The notes under the pieces are model-generated. The model did no database searches and was not told where the DNA came from. It was given only the letters and a program-made list of their open reading frames with translations. DNA of 64,000 bases, from NCBI GenBank assembly GCA_963756115.1, contig CAVWMN010000001.1, positions 186,001 to 250,000 of the forward strand. The letters are read 5' to 3'. Both the position numbers and the translations under genes were made by a program. Source of the DNA: JTS-RE37 sp963756115 (lineage in GTDB: Bacteria; Bacteroidota; Bacteroidia; Flavobacteriales; Flavobacteriaceae). Shown piece by piece: positions 45,306 to 54,619 of the stretch (positions within the stretch are counted from its first letter, which is position 1; every line of letters begins with the position of its first letter).

Positions 45306-46133
45306 ATGGAAGAATTTACCAATTATCAGGAACATTTGGATTATGCGATAGGATGGATCTGGGAAGTGCTACCCAGTATGGTCATGGCAGTAATCATCCT
45401 TTTTGCCGGACTTTGGATCATCCGGCTGATCAACAGGTTGGTGCGGAAATTTTTTCTCCGAAAGGATTACGACCTCGCTTTGGAGAGCTTTCTCCAAAGT
45501 TTTATCAACATTGCCCTGAAGATATTGTTGTTTGTGCTGGTTATTACGCAGCTGGGGGTTCAATCCTCCTCGCTGGTAGCGATGATCGGTGCAGCCGGTC
45601 TTGCCATTGGTCTTGCACTCCAGGGTTCCCTTGCCAATTTTGCCGGGGGTATCCTTATCCTTTTATTCAAACCTTTTAAAGTAGGGGATTTCATTTCGGC
45701 ACAGGGCGTGGATGGAACTGTAAAGGAAATCACGATCTTTACGACCAAACTAAATACCTTCGGCAACCAGATCGCCATCGTTCCGAATGGGCAATTATCC
45801 AACAATACCATTATTAATTACAATGCGGAAAGCACCCGTAGGGATAAAATTGATGTTGGGATTGGGTATGGATCCAACATCAAACAGGCTAAGGACATTT
45901 TACTGCAAATATGCGCCGAAAATGACAAAATACTCAAGGAGCCCATGCCGGAAGTGTATGTCGGGGAACTGGCAGACAGTTCCGTAAACCTCACCCTCCG
46001 TTTCTGGGCACTAAATGAAAATTTCTGGGCAGCGCATTTCTTTGTGATGGAAGAACTGAAAAGCAGGTTTGATGCAGCGAACATCGAGATCCCCTTCCCG
46101 CAACGGGTGCTGCACAAGCCTTCCAATGCTTGA
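45306..46133 (+). CDS. Small-conductance mechanosensitive channel (MscS family)
   Basis: The protein has 275 residues with three membrane helices (about 18-40, 62-83 and 91-120). The pore-lining helix holds the Gly/Ala pattern in VAMIGAAGLAIGLALQGSLANFAGG, shown here in parts as GAAGLAIGLALQG and SLANFAGG. A beta domain follows (FKVGDFISAQGVDGTVKEI). It opens under membrane tension to release solutes. The start at ATG 45306 is the only reasonable one. It lies 44 bp ahead of the next gene, in the same direction. Confidence 0.94.
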   Translation: MEEFTNYQEHLDYAIGWIWEVLPSMVMAVIILFAGLWIIRLINRLVRKFFLRKDYDLALESFLQSFINIALKILLFVLVITQLGVQSSSLVAMIGAAGLAIGLALQGSLANFAGGILILLFKPFKVGDFISAQGVDGTVKEITIFTTKLNTFGNQIAIVPNGQLSNNTIINYNAESTRRDKIDVGIGYGSNIKQAKDILLQICAENDKILKEPMPEVYVGELADSSVNLTLRFWALNENFWAAHFFVMEELKSRFDAANIEIPFPQRVLHKPSNA

Positions 46134-46177
46134 TTCCCGCCTCAATTTTTTGTACCTTATTCGTATCAAAAACCCAG

Positions 46178-46834
46178 ATGATGCGAAAGATAGTCTATAT
46201 GGTACTGCTGGTTTCCGGCCTGGCTTATGCCCAGGACCCGGATAAGGGAGGTCCCGGGTACCTCGCCCAGGTAGGGACGGTTTTCCGTGACATCCCCATT
46301 GAAGGATCTCCTTATTTTAATGAACAATACAGGGTGGGAAATACCCAGGTAAACGGAAAGACAGTCCGGCTCCTTATGCGCCACAACGCCCTCACGGACC
46401 AGATAGAACTCAAGGATGTTAAACAGAAGGAATTTAACATGCTCCAGCGTTCGGACCTGACAGCGGAATTTGGTGGCAGGAACTATATTTACAAGGAGTA
46501 CAGGGAATCCGGCAAAAAATCCGGAGGGTATTTTATCCCCCTGAACGAGGGGAGGGCAGTGCTCTTTTTTAAACCTAAAAAAGTTTTTGTCCAGGCTGTA
46601 AAGCCAGATAATGGTTATGATACCTTTAAACCCCCGGTCTACAAGGATGTTTCATCTTATTTTCTCAAAATCGGGGATCAACCGATGGAGGAATTAACAC
46701 TGAACAGGGGGAATATACTGAAGGCTTTCAAGGATAAAGCGGGTATACTCAAAACTTATGTTTCCCGCAATAACCTGAATCTAAGAAACGAAGTGGAGGT
46801 CCTCCAACTACTGGAATATTATAACTCCCTTTGA
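46178..46834 (+). CDS. Secreted hypothetical protein
   Basis: The protein has 218 residues from ATG 46178 (46181 is also possible) with a signal peptide ending near GLAYAQ. I do not recognise a family with certainty. It is rich in beta-strand patterns and charged residues (YFNEQYRVGNTQVNGKTVRL, FFKPKKVFVQAVKP) and its last third is helical with repeated Leu (LNRGNILKAFKDKAG). Such proteins of about 220 residues are common in flavobacteria with no assigned role. It converges on tsaB with 2 bp between stops. Confidence 0.75.
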   Translation: MMRKIVYMVLLVSGLAYAQDPDKGGPGYLAQVGTVFRDIPIEGSPYFNEQYRVGNTQVNGKTVRLLMRHNALTDQIELKDVKQKEFNMLQRSDLTAEFGGRNYIYKEYRESGKKSGGYFIPLNEGRAVLFFKPKKVFVQAVKPDNGYDTFKPPVYKDVSSYFLKIGDQPMEELTLNRGNILKAFKDKAGILKTYVSRNNLNLRNEVEVLQLLEYYNSL

Positions 46835-46836
46835 AC

Positions 46837-47511
46837 TCATCCTTTCTTTTTTGACTGCAGTATAAAATCTTTTAAATAATATGGTTCAAAATAGGCCAGG
46901 TCCTCAAATGCACCTTTCCTGAATTTGGTATCGGACAGCAGGCACATTTCCCTGGCAGAGGGGACAATGGTATCCTTAAAAATGAAATTGGGATGCGTAA
47001 GTAGTGTCCTGCACTTATCAGCCCCGTTCCCCAGGATATATACCCTGCCGTTATCCGTATATTCTGAAAATGAGTGTATATCTATGACCTCAGCCCGGGT
47101 CTCACGCACCTGCCGGTACGCTCCATCAAATACCGCCGAATAGACCTCCATCCGCCGGGCGTCCAATGCCGGTATGATAACCCCCTGTTCAACCTGTACC
47201 TGTCGGGCCATACTTTCAAGTGTGGCAACCGAAATCAAGGGTATATCCAATGAAAAACATAAGCCTTTAGCGGCTGAAACACCAATCCGGAGGCCGGTAT
47301 AGGACCCCGGGCCTTTACTGACTGCGATGGCTTCCAGTTCACTAACTGCCAGGCTGGCTTCAGAAAGCACTTCCCGGATGTATTCATGTAACTTTTCGGA
47401 ATGTGAGTAATTACCAGTATCCTGCTCTTTCAAGGCAAGTAACTCTCCATCCCTGGCGACGCTGACAGAGCAATTGGTAGTGGCGCTCTCCACATTTAGT
47501 ATAACGGCCAT
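46837..47511 (-). CDS. tsaB: tRNA threonylcarbamoyladenosine biosynthesis protein TsaB
   Basis: The protein has 224 residues of the ASKHA fold. It starts ILNVESATTNCSVSVARDGE and carries SHSEKLHEYIREVL and the signature KGPGSYTGLRIGVSAAKGL. It is the usual length for TsaB. TsaB scaffolds TsaD and TsaE in t6A37 modification of tRNAs that read ANN codons. The neighbours are unrelated; it is separated from the efflux locus by a terminator on the same strand. Confidence 0.95.
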   Translation of the reverse strand: MAVILNVESATTNCSVSVARDGELLALKEQDTGNYSHSEKLHEYIREVLSEASLAVSELEAIAVSKGPGSYTGLRIGVSAAKGLCFSLDIPLISVATLESMARQVQVEQGVIIPALDARRMEVYSAVFDGAYRQVRETRAEVIDIHSFSEYTDNGRVYILGNGADKCRTLLTHPNFIFKDTIVPSAREMCLLSDTKFRKGAFEDLAYFEPYYLKDFILQSKKKG

Positions 47512-47524
47512 AGCATATAAAATT

Positions 47525-47551
47525 AAAAAAAAAGACCTGCATGCCTGCAGG
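47525..47551 (-). terminator. Intrinsic terminator after the efflux locus
   Basis: On the minus strand CCTGC, loop AGGCAT and GCAGG (positions 47551-47536) are followed by T-C and then nine T (47533-47525). It lies between the tolC-like gene and tsaB. Confidence 0.75.
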
Positions 47552-47580
47552 CCTGTTCAGGATTAGTACCGAATCGGGGC

Positions 47581-48921
47581 CTAGTTTAATACAATCGGCA
47601 ACCCGAAATAGAATTCCAGTACCTTCAGCCTGAAAATATAGTCGTATTTCGTCCGCACCAGTTCCGCTGCCGCATTGTCCACCCTGGCCTGGGCCTGGCT
47701 ATAGTCAAAGGCATTCATCAGTCCCACATCAAATCGTTCCTTGGAATAGTCGAAGGCCAGCTGGCGGGCCTCCAGGGTCTTTTGGGCGGCCTCATATGCT
47801 TTCGAAAAACTCTTTACATCCACGTAGGCCTGGTTTACGGTAGATTCCAGGTCCAGCTTATCCTGTTCCAACTGCAAATGGGCCTTTTGAACATCGATCC
47901 GGGATCGTTTAATTGAATTACGGGTGTTAAAGCCATTGAATACAGGGATATTGAGCTGGGCACCATAGGAAATACCATCATTGATCCATAACTGGTCCTG
48001 GAAACCGATCTTTGTACCTGTCACCGGATCCCGGGTTTGGTCCGAGTATCTGGTGTTATAGTTAAAAAACGCCCCCAGGGTAGGGTACACCGCACCCCTG
48101 GCAATTTCCAGGTCCTTCTCCGCCAGCTCCACCAGGGATTCTGAGAATTTAATGTCATTCCGGAAGGTCAGTGCTTTTGCATAAATGGATTTTGCAGAAT
48201 TATTCAGGATATCTGAAGGAGGTACGTTGAATTCCTCATCGGCAATATCAAAATTTTCATATTCGGTTATCTGCAGCAACTGTGCCAGGTTGATCCTTGA
48301 GATCAGGACCATGTTCTCACCATTTACGATCTGTTGTTCCTGGTTTGCTGCAGTAGCCTCGATTTCCAAAAGGTCACCCTTTGCCACAACCCCTGATTCC
48401 ACCAACTGCCGGGTCCGCTTCAGGTCCTGTTCCGTAACGGCGTATTGCGCCCTGAAAACCTTCAGGGATTCTTTATTGGATAGTATCTGCAGATAGGCAT
48501 TTGCCACATTGAGCCGAATGTCATCCACGAGGTCGTTGAGGCGGTACTGGTTGGCAATGGCATTGAGTTTCGCCCTTCGCAACTGGTTGAGGTTCCGCAA
48601 TCCGTCAAACAGCGTAACAGAAGAAGTCAGGTCATTGGAAGCTGAAAATATGGTTGCAGATAACAGGTTGTTTGTGGTAGGGTCTAAGACGAGTCCGGTA
48701 CTGGCTGAAGTCCTCATTTGCACATTCAGGTTGGGCAGCATGTTCCCAACGGCATCGGAATGGTCAATTTTGGCATTCTCCAGGTCCAGTTCATACTGGG
48801 CAATGCTAAGGTTGTTGTCAACCGCATACATTACACATTCCTCTAGCGTCCACTTTTTTTGCTGGGCAGAAAGGACCCCTATGGAAAACAGGGCCAAAAA
48901 TAGTATGGTTTTTAAATTCAT
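47581..48921 (-). CDS. TolC family outer-membrane efflux protein
   Basis: The protein has 446 residues from ATG 48921; a longer frame to 49008 overlaps the adaptor gene and lacks a signal peptide, whereas MNLKTILFLALFSIGVLSAQ is one. The TolC pattern is visible twice: WTLEECVMYAVDNNLSIAQ with long coiled helices, and the second half with YAKALTFRNDIKFSESLVEL. It would form the outer-membrane channel of the efflux system encoded immediately upstream. It is the only TolC for two adaptors. Confidence 0.92.
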   Translation of the reverse strand: MNLKTILFLALFSIGVLSAQQKKWTLEECVMYAVDNNLSIAQYELDLENAKIDHSDAVGNMLPNLNVQMRTSASTGLVLDPTTNNLLSATIFSASNDLTSSVTLFDGLRNLNQLRRAKLNAIANQYRLNDLVDDIRLNVANAYLQILSNKESLKVFRAQYAVTEQDLKRTRQLVESGVVAKGDLLEIEATAANQEQQIVNGENMVLISRINLAQLLQITEYENFDIADEEFNVPPSDILNNSAKSIYAKALTFRNDIKFSESLVELAEKDLEIARGAVYPTLGAFFNYNTRYSDQTRDPVTGTKIGFQDQLWINDGISYGAQLNIPVFNGFNTRNSIKRSRIDVQKAHLQLEQDKLDLESTVNQAYVDVKSFSKAYEAAQKTLEARQLAFDYSKERFDVGLMNAFDYSQAQARVDNAAAELVRTKYDYIFRLKVLEFYFGLPIVLN

Positions 48922-48967
48922 GGGTAGTTTTTTGATTGTTTTGATGATTGCTTCTTCAATGGTTGGC

Positions 48968-50110
48968 CTAATTCGCGGTTTCCTCGTCCCCATCTTCTTC
49001 TTCATCACCTATCTTGATCGGTTCGGTTTTATTCCAGATCTTAATTTCATCCTTTTCCGTAACCCCTGATACGACCTCAACATTGACCCCATCCGAGATC
49101 CCTATTTCCACATCCTTCCGTTCAAACGTCTGATCCCCCGTGGATACTTCAACATACGGTTTATCGGTTTTCTTATCAAATTGGAGCAGGGCTTCCGGGA
49201 TGACCAGGATGCTGTCCTTTTTCTCCAATACAAGGGAAGCATTGGCACTGTAGCCGGCCCGTACCATAAAGGTGGAATCTACTGTGACATCACCCTCTAT
49301 CCGGAATTGAACGGCTCCGGTCTCTTCCACGCCTTTGGGTGCGATAAATTTCAGTATGGCATCGAATTCCTTCCCTTCGATAGCCCCCAGGCTTATTTTC
49401 AGCGGCATCCCTACTTTCAGCTTCCCTACTTCACCTTCATCCACTTTCCCTTCAAAGATCATCTGGTTGAGGTCTGCAATGGAAGCAATTGTAGTTCCAT
49501 CATTGAAATTGTTGCTTTGTATCACCTGGTCCCCTTCTTCCACCGGGATTTCCAGGATTGTCCCTGTAACGGTAGCCCGGATATTGGTGTTGGCGCTGGA
49601 GGAGCCCCCGGCGGAACCCTGCCGGATGATCTGGTAATCTGCCTGGGAATTTTGCAGTTCCTGCTGAGCCTGATCATACTGCAATTGCAGCGTATTAAAA
49701 TCCTGGCTCGAGATTACCCCCTTATCAAAAAGTTCCTTGTTCCTGTTATATTCGATCTTGGTATTGTTCAGGGATATCTCTGCATTCCGCACGCGCCCCC
49801 TTGCCTGGTTGAGCGCCTGCTCATTCGGCACAACTTTAATGCGGGCAATGAGGTCGCCTGCCTTCACTTTTACCCCTTCTTCCACGAATATTTTTTCAAT
49901 GATCCCGGAGATCTGTGGTTTGATCTCCACCTCATCTTCCGGAACAACTTTACCGGTGGCAACGGTTTTCATTTCTATATTGGAAATAAAGGGATTTTTG
50001 GTTTCATAGGTTATTGCCCCTTTGCTATTCGATTTGATAAAGAAAACAGCGGCCCACAAGGCTCCCAATACGAGGACCCCGATCAGGCTATACTTTACAA
50101 TTTTGTTCAT
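48968..50110 (-). CDS. MacA-like periplasmic adaptor 1
   Basis: The protein has 380 residues with an N-terminal membrane anchor (about 6-25). The lipoyl half-motif VVPEDEVEIKPQISGIIEKI, a coiled-coil hairpin (about 100-165) and beta-barrel FEGKVDEGEVGKLKVGMPL mark the HlyD/MacA family. The C terminus is a highly acidic tail (EEEDGDEETAN). It lies 36 bp from permease A upstream and 46 bp from the TolC gene. It clearly resembles adaptor 2 (53430) along its length, with shared FDKGVIS, IRATVTG/IRSTVTG and NNFN(D/E)GTTIASIAD blocks. Confidence 0.92.
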   Translation of the reverse strand: MNKIVKYSLIGVLVLGALWAAVFFIKSNSKGAITYETKNPFISNIEMKTVATGKVVPEDEVEIKPQISGIIEKIFVEEGVKVKAGDLIARIKVVPNEQALNQARGRVRNAEISLNNTKIEYNRNKELFDKGVISSQDFNTLQLQYDQAQQELQNSQADYQIIRQGSAGGSSSANTNIRATVTGTILEIPVEEGDQVIQSNNFNDGTTIASIADLNQMIFEGKVDEGEVGKLKVGMPLKISLGAIEGKEFDAILKFIAPKGVEETGAVQFRIEGDVTVDSTFMVRAGYSANASLVLEKKDSILVIPEALLQFDKKTDKPYVEVSTGDQTFERKDVEIGISDGVNVEVVSGVTEKDEIKIWNKTEPIKIGDEEEDGDEETAN

Positions 50111-50145
50111 TGGATTGTTGTTGAATTAGTCTTATATGGTTGTAT

Positions 50146-51408
50146 TTATTCTTCTCTCAGTGCGTCTATCGGTTTGATACTTACTGCCCGCTGAGCAGGG
50201 ATCAGGCCGATCAGGGTCCCCAGGATCACCATAACAGCCAATGCGCCCAGAACATAGGGGATGGGCACAGTTGGGTTGGCATAAGGGAAATCGATATCCT
50301 GGGTGAAACTATTGATGAGGCTGAGGACGCCGGCACCCAGGATGATCCCGATAACACCGGCAATCATGGTAAGGAATACGGATTCCAGGATGATCTGTGA
50401 GCGAACTTCCCTTGGGGTGGCCCCCAAAGCCCTGCGGATCCCCAGTTCTTTGGTACGTTCCTTTACGGAGATCAGCAGCACGTTCCCGATACCAATAACA
50501 CCTGCCAGGATGGTTGCCAGCCCTACAATCAAGGACAAAAAAGTGATCCCCTTTGCAAAACCCATCACCCGGTTGAATATTTCACCCAGGTTAAAGGAAC
50601 CAAAGGCCCTTTCATCGTCAGGATGTACCCTGTGTATACTTTTAAGCACGGATTTCACATCTTTTTCAACCTGTACCACATCTGCGTCATTGTAGGCCGC
50701 TATGGAAAACCACCCCACATCTTCCCCGGTATTGTATAATTTCCGATACGTGGTAAAAGGAATAAAGATATCCCCATCGGTTTCAAACCCGCCGCCGGGG
50801 ACAAACTTATGCACCCCGACAACCTGGAAGTATACATTGTCTATCCGGATGTATCCCCCGATCGGGTCTTCATCTTTATCAAACAGTTCCTTCTGTGTCC
50901 GTTCCCCGATGACACATACCTTCCTGGCCTGCTCAATATCCTCGTCATTGATGAACCTGCCGTTGTCATAGATCTTTTTGGTTGAAATCTGGGTAAATAC
51001 AGGAAAATCTCCGTATACCGTGTAGTTACCCGACTTGTCCCCGCGTACGATAGCCCCCGGAGCATCCCCGAAAACACCCCTCACATTCCTGGGTGCGATA
51101 TATTGTATCTCAGGGATCCTGTTTTCCAGGACCGTGGCATCACCCAACTTTAATTGCAACTGCCGGCCCGTCTTAAACCCTTCATAGGGCATGCTGGTAC
51201 TTTGGGCCCAGGCGAACATACTGTTCATGGCTACCGTTTCAAAGGCCTTTTCAAACCCATTATCCATTCCCTTGGCTGCCCCGGCAAGTGCTATATAAAT
51301 AAAGATTCCCCAAAGCACACCTACCACCGTAATGATGGTCCGGACCTTGTTCTTTCCAATGGATCCAAAAATTTCCTGCCAGGTATTGCTGTCAAATATA
51401 AATCGCAT
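50146..51408 (-). CDS. MacB-like ABC permease A (type 2)
   Basis: The protein has 420 residues: a membrane helix near 22-45, a large periplasmic MacB core domain (about 45-285) and three helices of an FtsX domain (LIVGLATILAGVIGIGNVLLI, VFLTMIAGVIGIILGAGVLS, VLGALAVMVILGTLIGL). It has no nucleotide-binding domain of its own, unlike E. coli MacB. It resembles permease C (54620) more than B or D, with TSMPYEGFKTGR/TTREYKGLPKGR and YIAPRN/YISPRN. It starts one base after the stop of permease B. Confidence 0.92.
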   Translation of the reverse strand: MRFIFDSNTWQEIFGSIGKNKVRTIITVVGVLWGIFIYIALAGAAKGMDNGFEKAFETVAMNSMFAWAQSTSMPYEGFKTGRQLQLKLGDATVLENRIPEIQYIAPRNVRGVFGDAPGAIVRGDKSGNYTVYGDFPVFTQISTKKIYDNGRFINDEDIEQARKVCVIGERTQKELFDKDEDPIGGYIRIDNVYFQVVGVHKFVPGGGFETDGDIFIPFTTYRKLYNTGEDVGWFSIAAYNDADVVQVEKDVKSVLKSIHRVHPDDERAFGSFNLGEIFNRVMGFAKGITFLSLIVGLATILAGVIGIGNVLLISVKERTKELGIRRALGATPREVRSQIILESVFLTMIAGVIGIILGAGVLSLINSFTQDIDFPYANPTVPIPYVLGALAVMVILGTLIGLIPAQRAVSIKPIDALREE

Positions 51409-51409
51409 C

Positions 51410-52639
51410 CTATTCGTCTCTTAAAGCCACTATGGGTTTGATGCTTGCGGCCCGTTGCGCGGGTACATAGCCGGCAATAGCGCCAAAAATTATCAGTAAA
51501 ACCGTTGCAAAAATGGCGGTTCCTGTATTGATATAGGGGTTGGTTATAAAATAATCCTTCAATTTCTCGCCTAATGAATTCAGGAGAAGTATCCCTATCA
51601 TCATTCCCAAAAAACCCGAAACCGTGGTGATAAAAACCGATTCGAGCAAGATGGTGCTGATGACTGATTTTGGGGTAGCTCCAAGTGCTTTCCGGATCCC
51701 GAGTTCCTTGGTCCGTTCCTTAACGGTAAATACCATGATGTTGCTGATGCCGATTATCCCGGCAATGATGGTCCCGAAAGCAACAAAAGCCACGATCATC
51801 TGCAATACGCGGGCAAAGCCCTGATTCTGCTTTAGCTGATCGGCAATATTGCGGATAAAAATACCATTCTGGTCCTGCGGGCTTATAAACTTTTTCGCCC
51901 GTAAAAAACGATCCAGGCTCTTTTGAAAAGCCATCGCACCGGTATATCCCAGTTCTTCCTTAAAAGCAACGATGATCTGGTCTACCTTGTCATTGTTCTT
52001 TTCAACTAGCTGCCGGGTTGTATAGGGGATATAGATCAGCCGTTCCTGGTTATCGCCCCCCTCATCCTGAAATACGCCTACCACCTTGTACGAACTCCCT
52101 GCCACATCGATGAATTCCCCTATGGCATTTTGCTGGCCAAACAGGTCCTGTTCCACCAACCTTCCAATGACGGCATTCTTGGTCGTGTTCTTTATATCTG
52201 CGACATTCAGGAACCTTCCCTTCATGATAATGGTCTTCTCCGCAAACTGATGGCCCCAATCCACACCCTGCGTCGTGTAGTTATTGGATTCCTCCCCGTA
52301 TTTAACCAATCCACTCCTCGAGATCCGCGGGGTTACGTAGTCGAGGAACATGGGAAAATTCTTTTTGATATCTGCCAGGTCGCTGTTATCAAATTCGATC
52401 TGCCGGGCCGATTTATATCCCTTATACGGGATGGTGGTCCTTCCCGGGAACAAGAACATTACATTGGTGGCATCATCCGCAAAGAACTCGTCAAAGGTAT
52501 TGATAAGGCCATTGCCAAGCCCGTAAAGTGAGACGAAAATCAGGATCCCCAGGGCCACCGTAAACCCGGACAAAAACGTCCTCAGTTTGTTTTTACGAAT
52601 GGTTTGAAAAATCTCTTTCCAGGTGTCCCTACTGAACAT
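51410..52639 (-). CDS. MacB-like ABC permease B (type 1)
   Basis: The protein has 409 residues with the MacB layout: N-terminal helix, periplasmic core and FtsX helices (MIVAFVAFGTIIAGIIGISNI, VFITTVSGFLGMMIGIL). Its N terminus IRKNKLRTFLSGFTVALGI matches permease D (55975), which has IRKNKLRTFLTGLSVASGI, more closely than A or C. Its start overlaps the ATPase stop by 11 nt, so it is coupled to the ATPase gene. It presumably pairs with permease A. Confidence 0.92.
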   Translation of the reverse strand: MFSRDTWKEIFQTIRKNKLRTFLSGFTVALGILIFVSLYGLGNGLINTFDEFFADDATNVMFLFPGRTTIPYKGYKSARQIEFDNSDLADIKKNFPMFLDYVTPRISRSGLVKYGEESNNYTTQGVDWGHQFAEKTIIMKGRFLNVADIKNTTKNAVIGRLVEQDLFGQQNAIGEFIDVAGSSYKVVGVFQDEGGDNQERLIYIPYTTRQLVEKNNDKVDQIIVAFKEELGYTGAMAFQKSLDRFLRAKKFISPQDQNGIFIRNIADQLKQNQGFARVLQMIVAFVAFGTIIAGIIGISNIMVFTVKERTKELGIRKALGATPKSVISTILLESVFITTVSGFLGMMIGILLLNSLGEKLKDYFITNPYINTGTAIFATVLLIIFGAIAGYVPAQRAASIKPIVALRDE

Positions 52640-53333
52640 ATGATGAGGCTCTGACTTGTTTAATTTTTTTATCCTCCACGATCACGCCATCTTTTAAATG
52701 GATGATACGTTTGCACATATCCGCAATATCCTTTTCGTGGGTGACAATAAGGATGGTATTCCCTTGGTCGTTTATCTTCTGTATGAGGTCCATGACTTCA
52801 TACGAGGTGGTACTGTCCAGGGCACCCGTAGGTTCATCGGCCAGTAATACCTTTGGCTCTGAGGCCATCGCACGTGCAATGGCCACCCGTTGCTTTTGCC
52901 CCCCGGATAATTCACTGGGCAGGTGGGAGGCCCATTCCCTGAGCCCTACCTGTTCAAGGTATTTCATGGCTTTCTCCTGTCTTTCCTTACGGGGCATCCG
53001 TTGGTAATACAGCGGTAAAGCCACATTTTCAATGGCACTCTTATAATTGATAAGGTTGAAGGATTGGAATACGAACCCCAAAAATTTATTCCGGTATTTG
53101 GCCGCCTTGGTTTCACTTAAATTTTTGATGGGAACCCCATCCAGCGTATATTCCCCTGAATCTGCTTCATCTAGCATCCCGAGGATATTGAGCAGGGTTG
53201 ATTTCCCCGATCCCGAAGAGCCCATAATAGCTACCAATTCGCCTTCTGCAGCCGAAAAATTGATCCCCTTGAGGACATGCAGGGAATTACTCCCCATTTT
53301 ATAGGATTTATGAAGTTCCTTGATTTCGATCAT
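52629..53333 (-). CDS. ABC transporter ATPase of the MacB/LolD type
   Basis: The protein has 234 residues from ATG 53333. Walker A is GSSGSGKST (38-46), the Q loop is in VFQSFNLI, the signature is LSGGQKQRVAIARA, Walker B is VLLADEP and the H loop is in IVTHEKD. It is the only ATPase in the locus and should drive all four MacB-like permeases, or one permease pair at a time. It sits between adaptor 2 (97 bp upstream) and permease B (11-bp overlap). Confidence 0.95.
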   Translation of the reverse strand: MIEIKELHKSYKMGSNSLHVLKGINFSAAEGELVAIMGSSGSGKSTLLNILGMLDEADSGEYTLDGVPIKNLSETKAAKYRNKFLGFVFQSFNLINYKSAIENVALPLYYQRMPRKERQEKAMKYLEQVGLREWASHLPSELSGGQKQRVAIARAMASEPKVLLADEPTGALDSTTSYEVMDLIQKINDQGNTILIVTHEKDIADMCKRIIHLKDGVIVEDKKIKQVRASSYVQ

Positions 53334-53429
53334 GGTTGGTAGGGTTTCTGTTTTAGTCAAATCCAGTCATAAGACAGGGAAGTTGCTGCAATGTTACAAT
53401 TTAGACCTTAAAAAAAATGTTAAAATCCC

Positions 53430-54542
53430 TTATCCCTGGAATTCCCCGGGTTTGATCTGGTTCCATACTTTGATAGCATCGTCTTTTTGAACCCCGGATT
53501 TGATCTCCACAAAGATGCCGTCACTCAATCCAAGCTCCACATCCCTGCGTTCAAATTGCTGATCCCCGGTTGCAACTTCCACGAATGGTTTTTTGGTTTC
53601 CTGGTCAAATTGTATCAAAGCCTCCTTAAGGGCCAGGACACTATCTGCCCTTCCCAGTATAATGGAAGCATTCGCACTGAGCCCTGCCCTGATAAATACA
53701 CTGTCCTGTCTTTTAAGCGTCCCTTTGATCTCAAACTGTATGGCCCCGTTTTCAGCATTCCCTTTGGGTGCGATATAATCCAGTACGGCATCGAAGGTCT
53801 TGTTTTCTATTGCCCCAACTGTTATCTCCAGCGGCAGGTCCTCAGTGATCTTCCCTACCTCGGATTCATCGACCTTCCCTTCAAAGATCATTTTGTCCAC
53901 GTCGGCTATAGAAGCAATGGTGGTGCCTTCATTGAAATTATTGCTCTCGATGACCTGGTTCCCCACCTCTACAGGTACTTCGAGCACCATGCCCGTAACA
54001 GTTGAACGGATCAGCGTATTGGCTGCATTCCCGAATCCCGTGGTAGTACCGGTCTTTATAATGTCGTAGCGTTTGTTGGCTGCCCCAAAGGCCTGTCTGG
54101 CCTGGTCATAACTCAAGGTGGCACGCTCCAGGTCTACCTGGGAGATAACTCCCTTATCAAACAGGTTTTTCTGGCGGAGGAAATTCCGTTGCTGGTCATC
54201 CAGTGCGATCTTGGCTTCATCTATGGCATTGCGGGCGTCATTCAGCGCATTCATATTCGGGACCACTTTTATTTTCGCCAAAAGGTCGCCCGATTTTACA
54301 AAATCGCCCCCTATGACATAGATCTCTTCTATGACCCCTGAAATATTGGGTTTGATCAATACCTCTTCCAGTGGGAGGATGCTCCCCGTTGCAACGGTTT
54401 TCCTGATGATGGTCTGGGTGGAGGGTTTTTCGGTCTCATAGACCACCGGATCTTCGGCATTTTTCTGATAGAGATAGTACATAGCGCCTCCAAAGGCCAG
54501 CACTATAAAAAATAAGAGGATGATGGTTACGGATTTTTTCAT
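53430..54542 (-). CDS. MacA-like periplasmic adaptor 2
   Basis: The protein has 370 residues from ATG 54542; the frame extends to 54614 but only MKKSVTIILLFFIVLAFGGA onwards looks like the membrane anchor. It has the lipoyl motif ILPLEEVLIKPNISGVIEEI, a hairpin (about 95-160), LIRSTVTGMVLEVPVEVG and the barrel FEGKVDESEVGKI. It is a paralogue of adaptor 1. It lies 77 bp from permease C upstream and 96 bp from the ATPase. It lacks the acidic tail of adaptor 1. Confidence 0.92.
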   Translation of the reverse strand: MKKSVTIILLFFIVLAFGGAMYYLYQKNAEDPVVYETEKPSTQTIIRKTVATGSILPLEEVLIKPNISGVIEEIYVIGGDFVKSGDLLAKIKVVPNMNALNDARNAIDEAKIALDDQQRNFLRQKNLFDKGVISQVDLERATLSYDQARQAFGAANKRYDIIKTGTTTGFGNAANTLIRSTVTGMVLEVPVEVGNQVIESNNFNEGTTIASIADVDKMIFEGKVDESEVGKITEDLPLEITVGAIENKTFDAVLDYIAPKGNAENGAIQFEIKGTLKRQDSVFIRAGLSANASIILGRADSVLALKEALIQFDQETKKPFVEVATGDQQFERRDVELGLSDGIFVEIKSGVQKDDAIKVWNQIKPGEFQG

Positions 54543-54619
54543 TTGGTGACGGATCTTATTGTTGTTTCTGCTGATTTGATTCTGATATGTCTCGTGGTAA
54601 TTGCCGGTATTCACCAGGT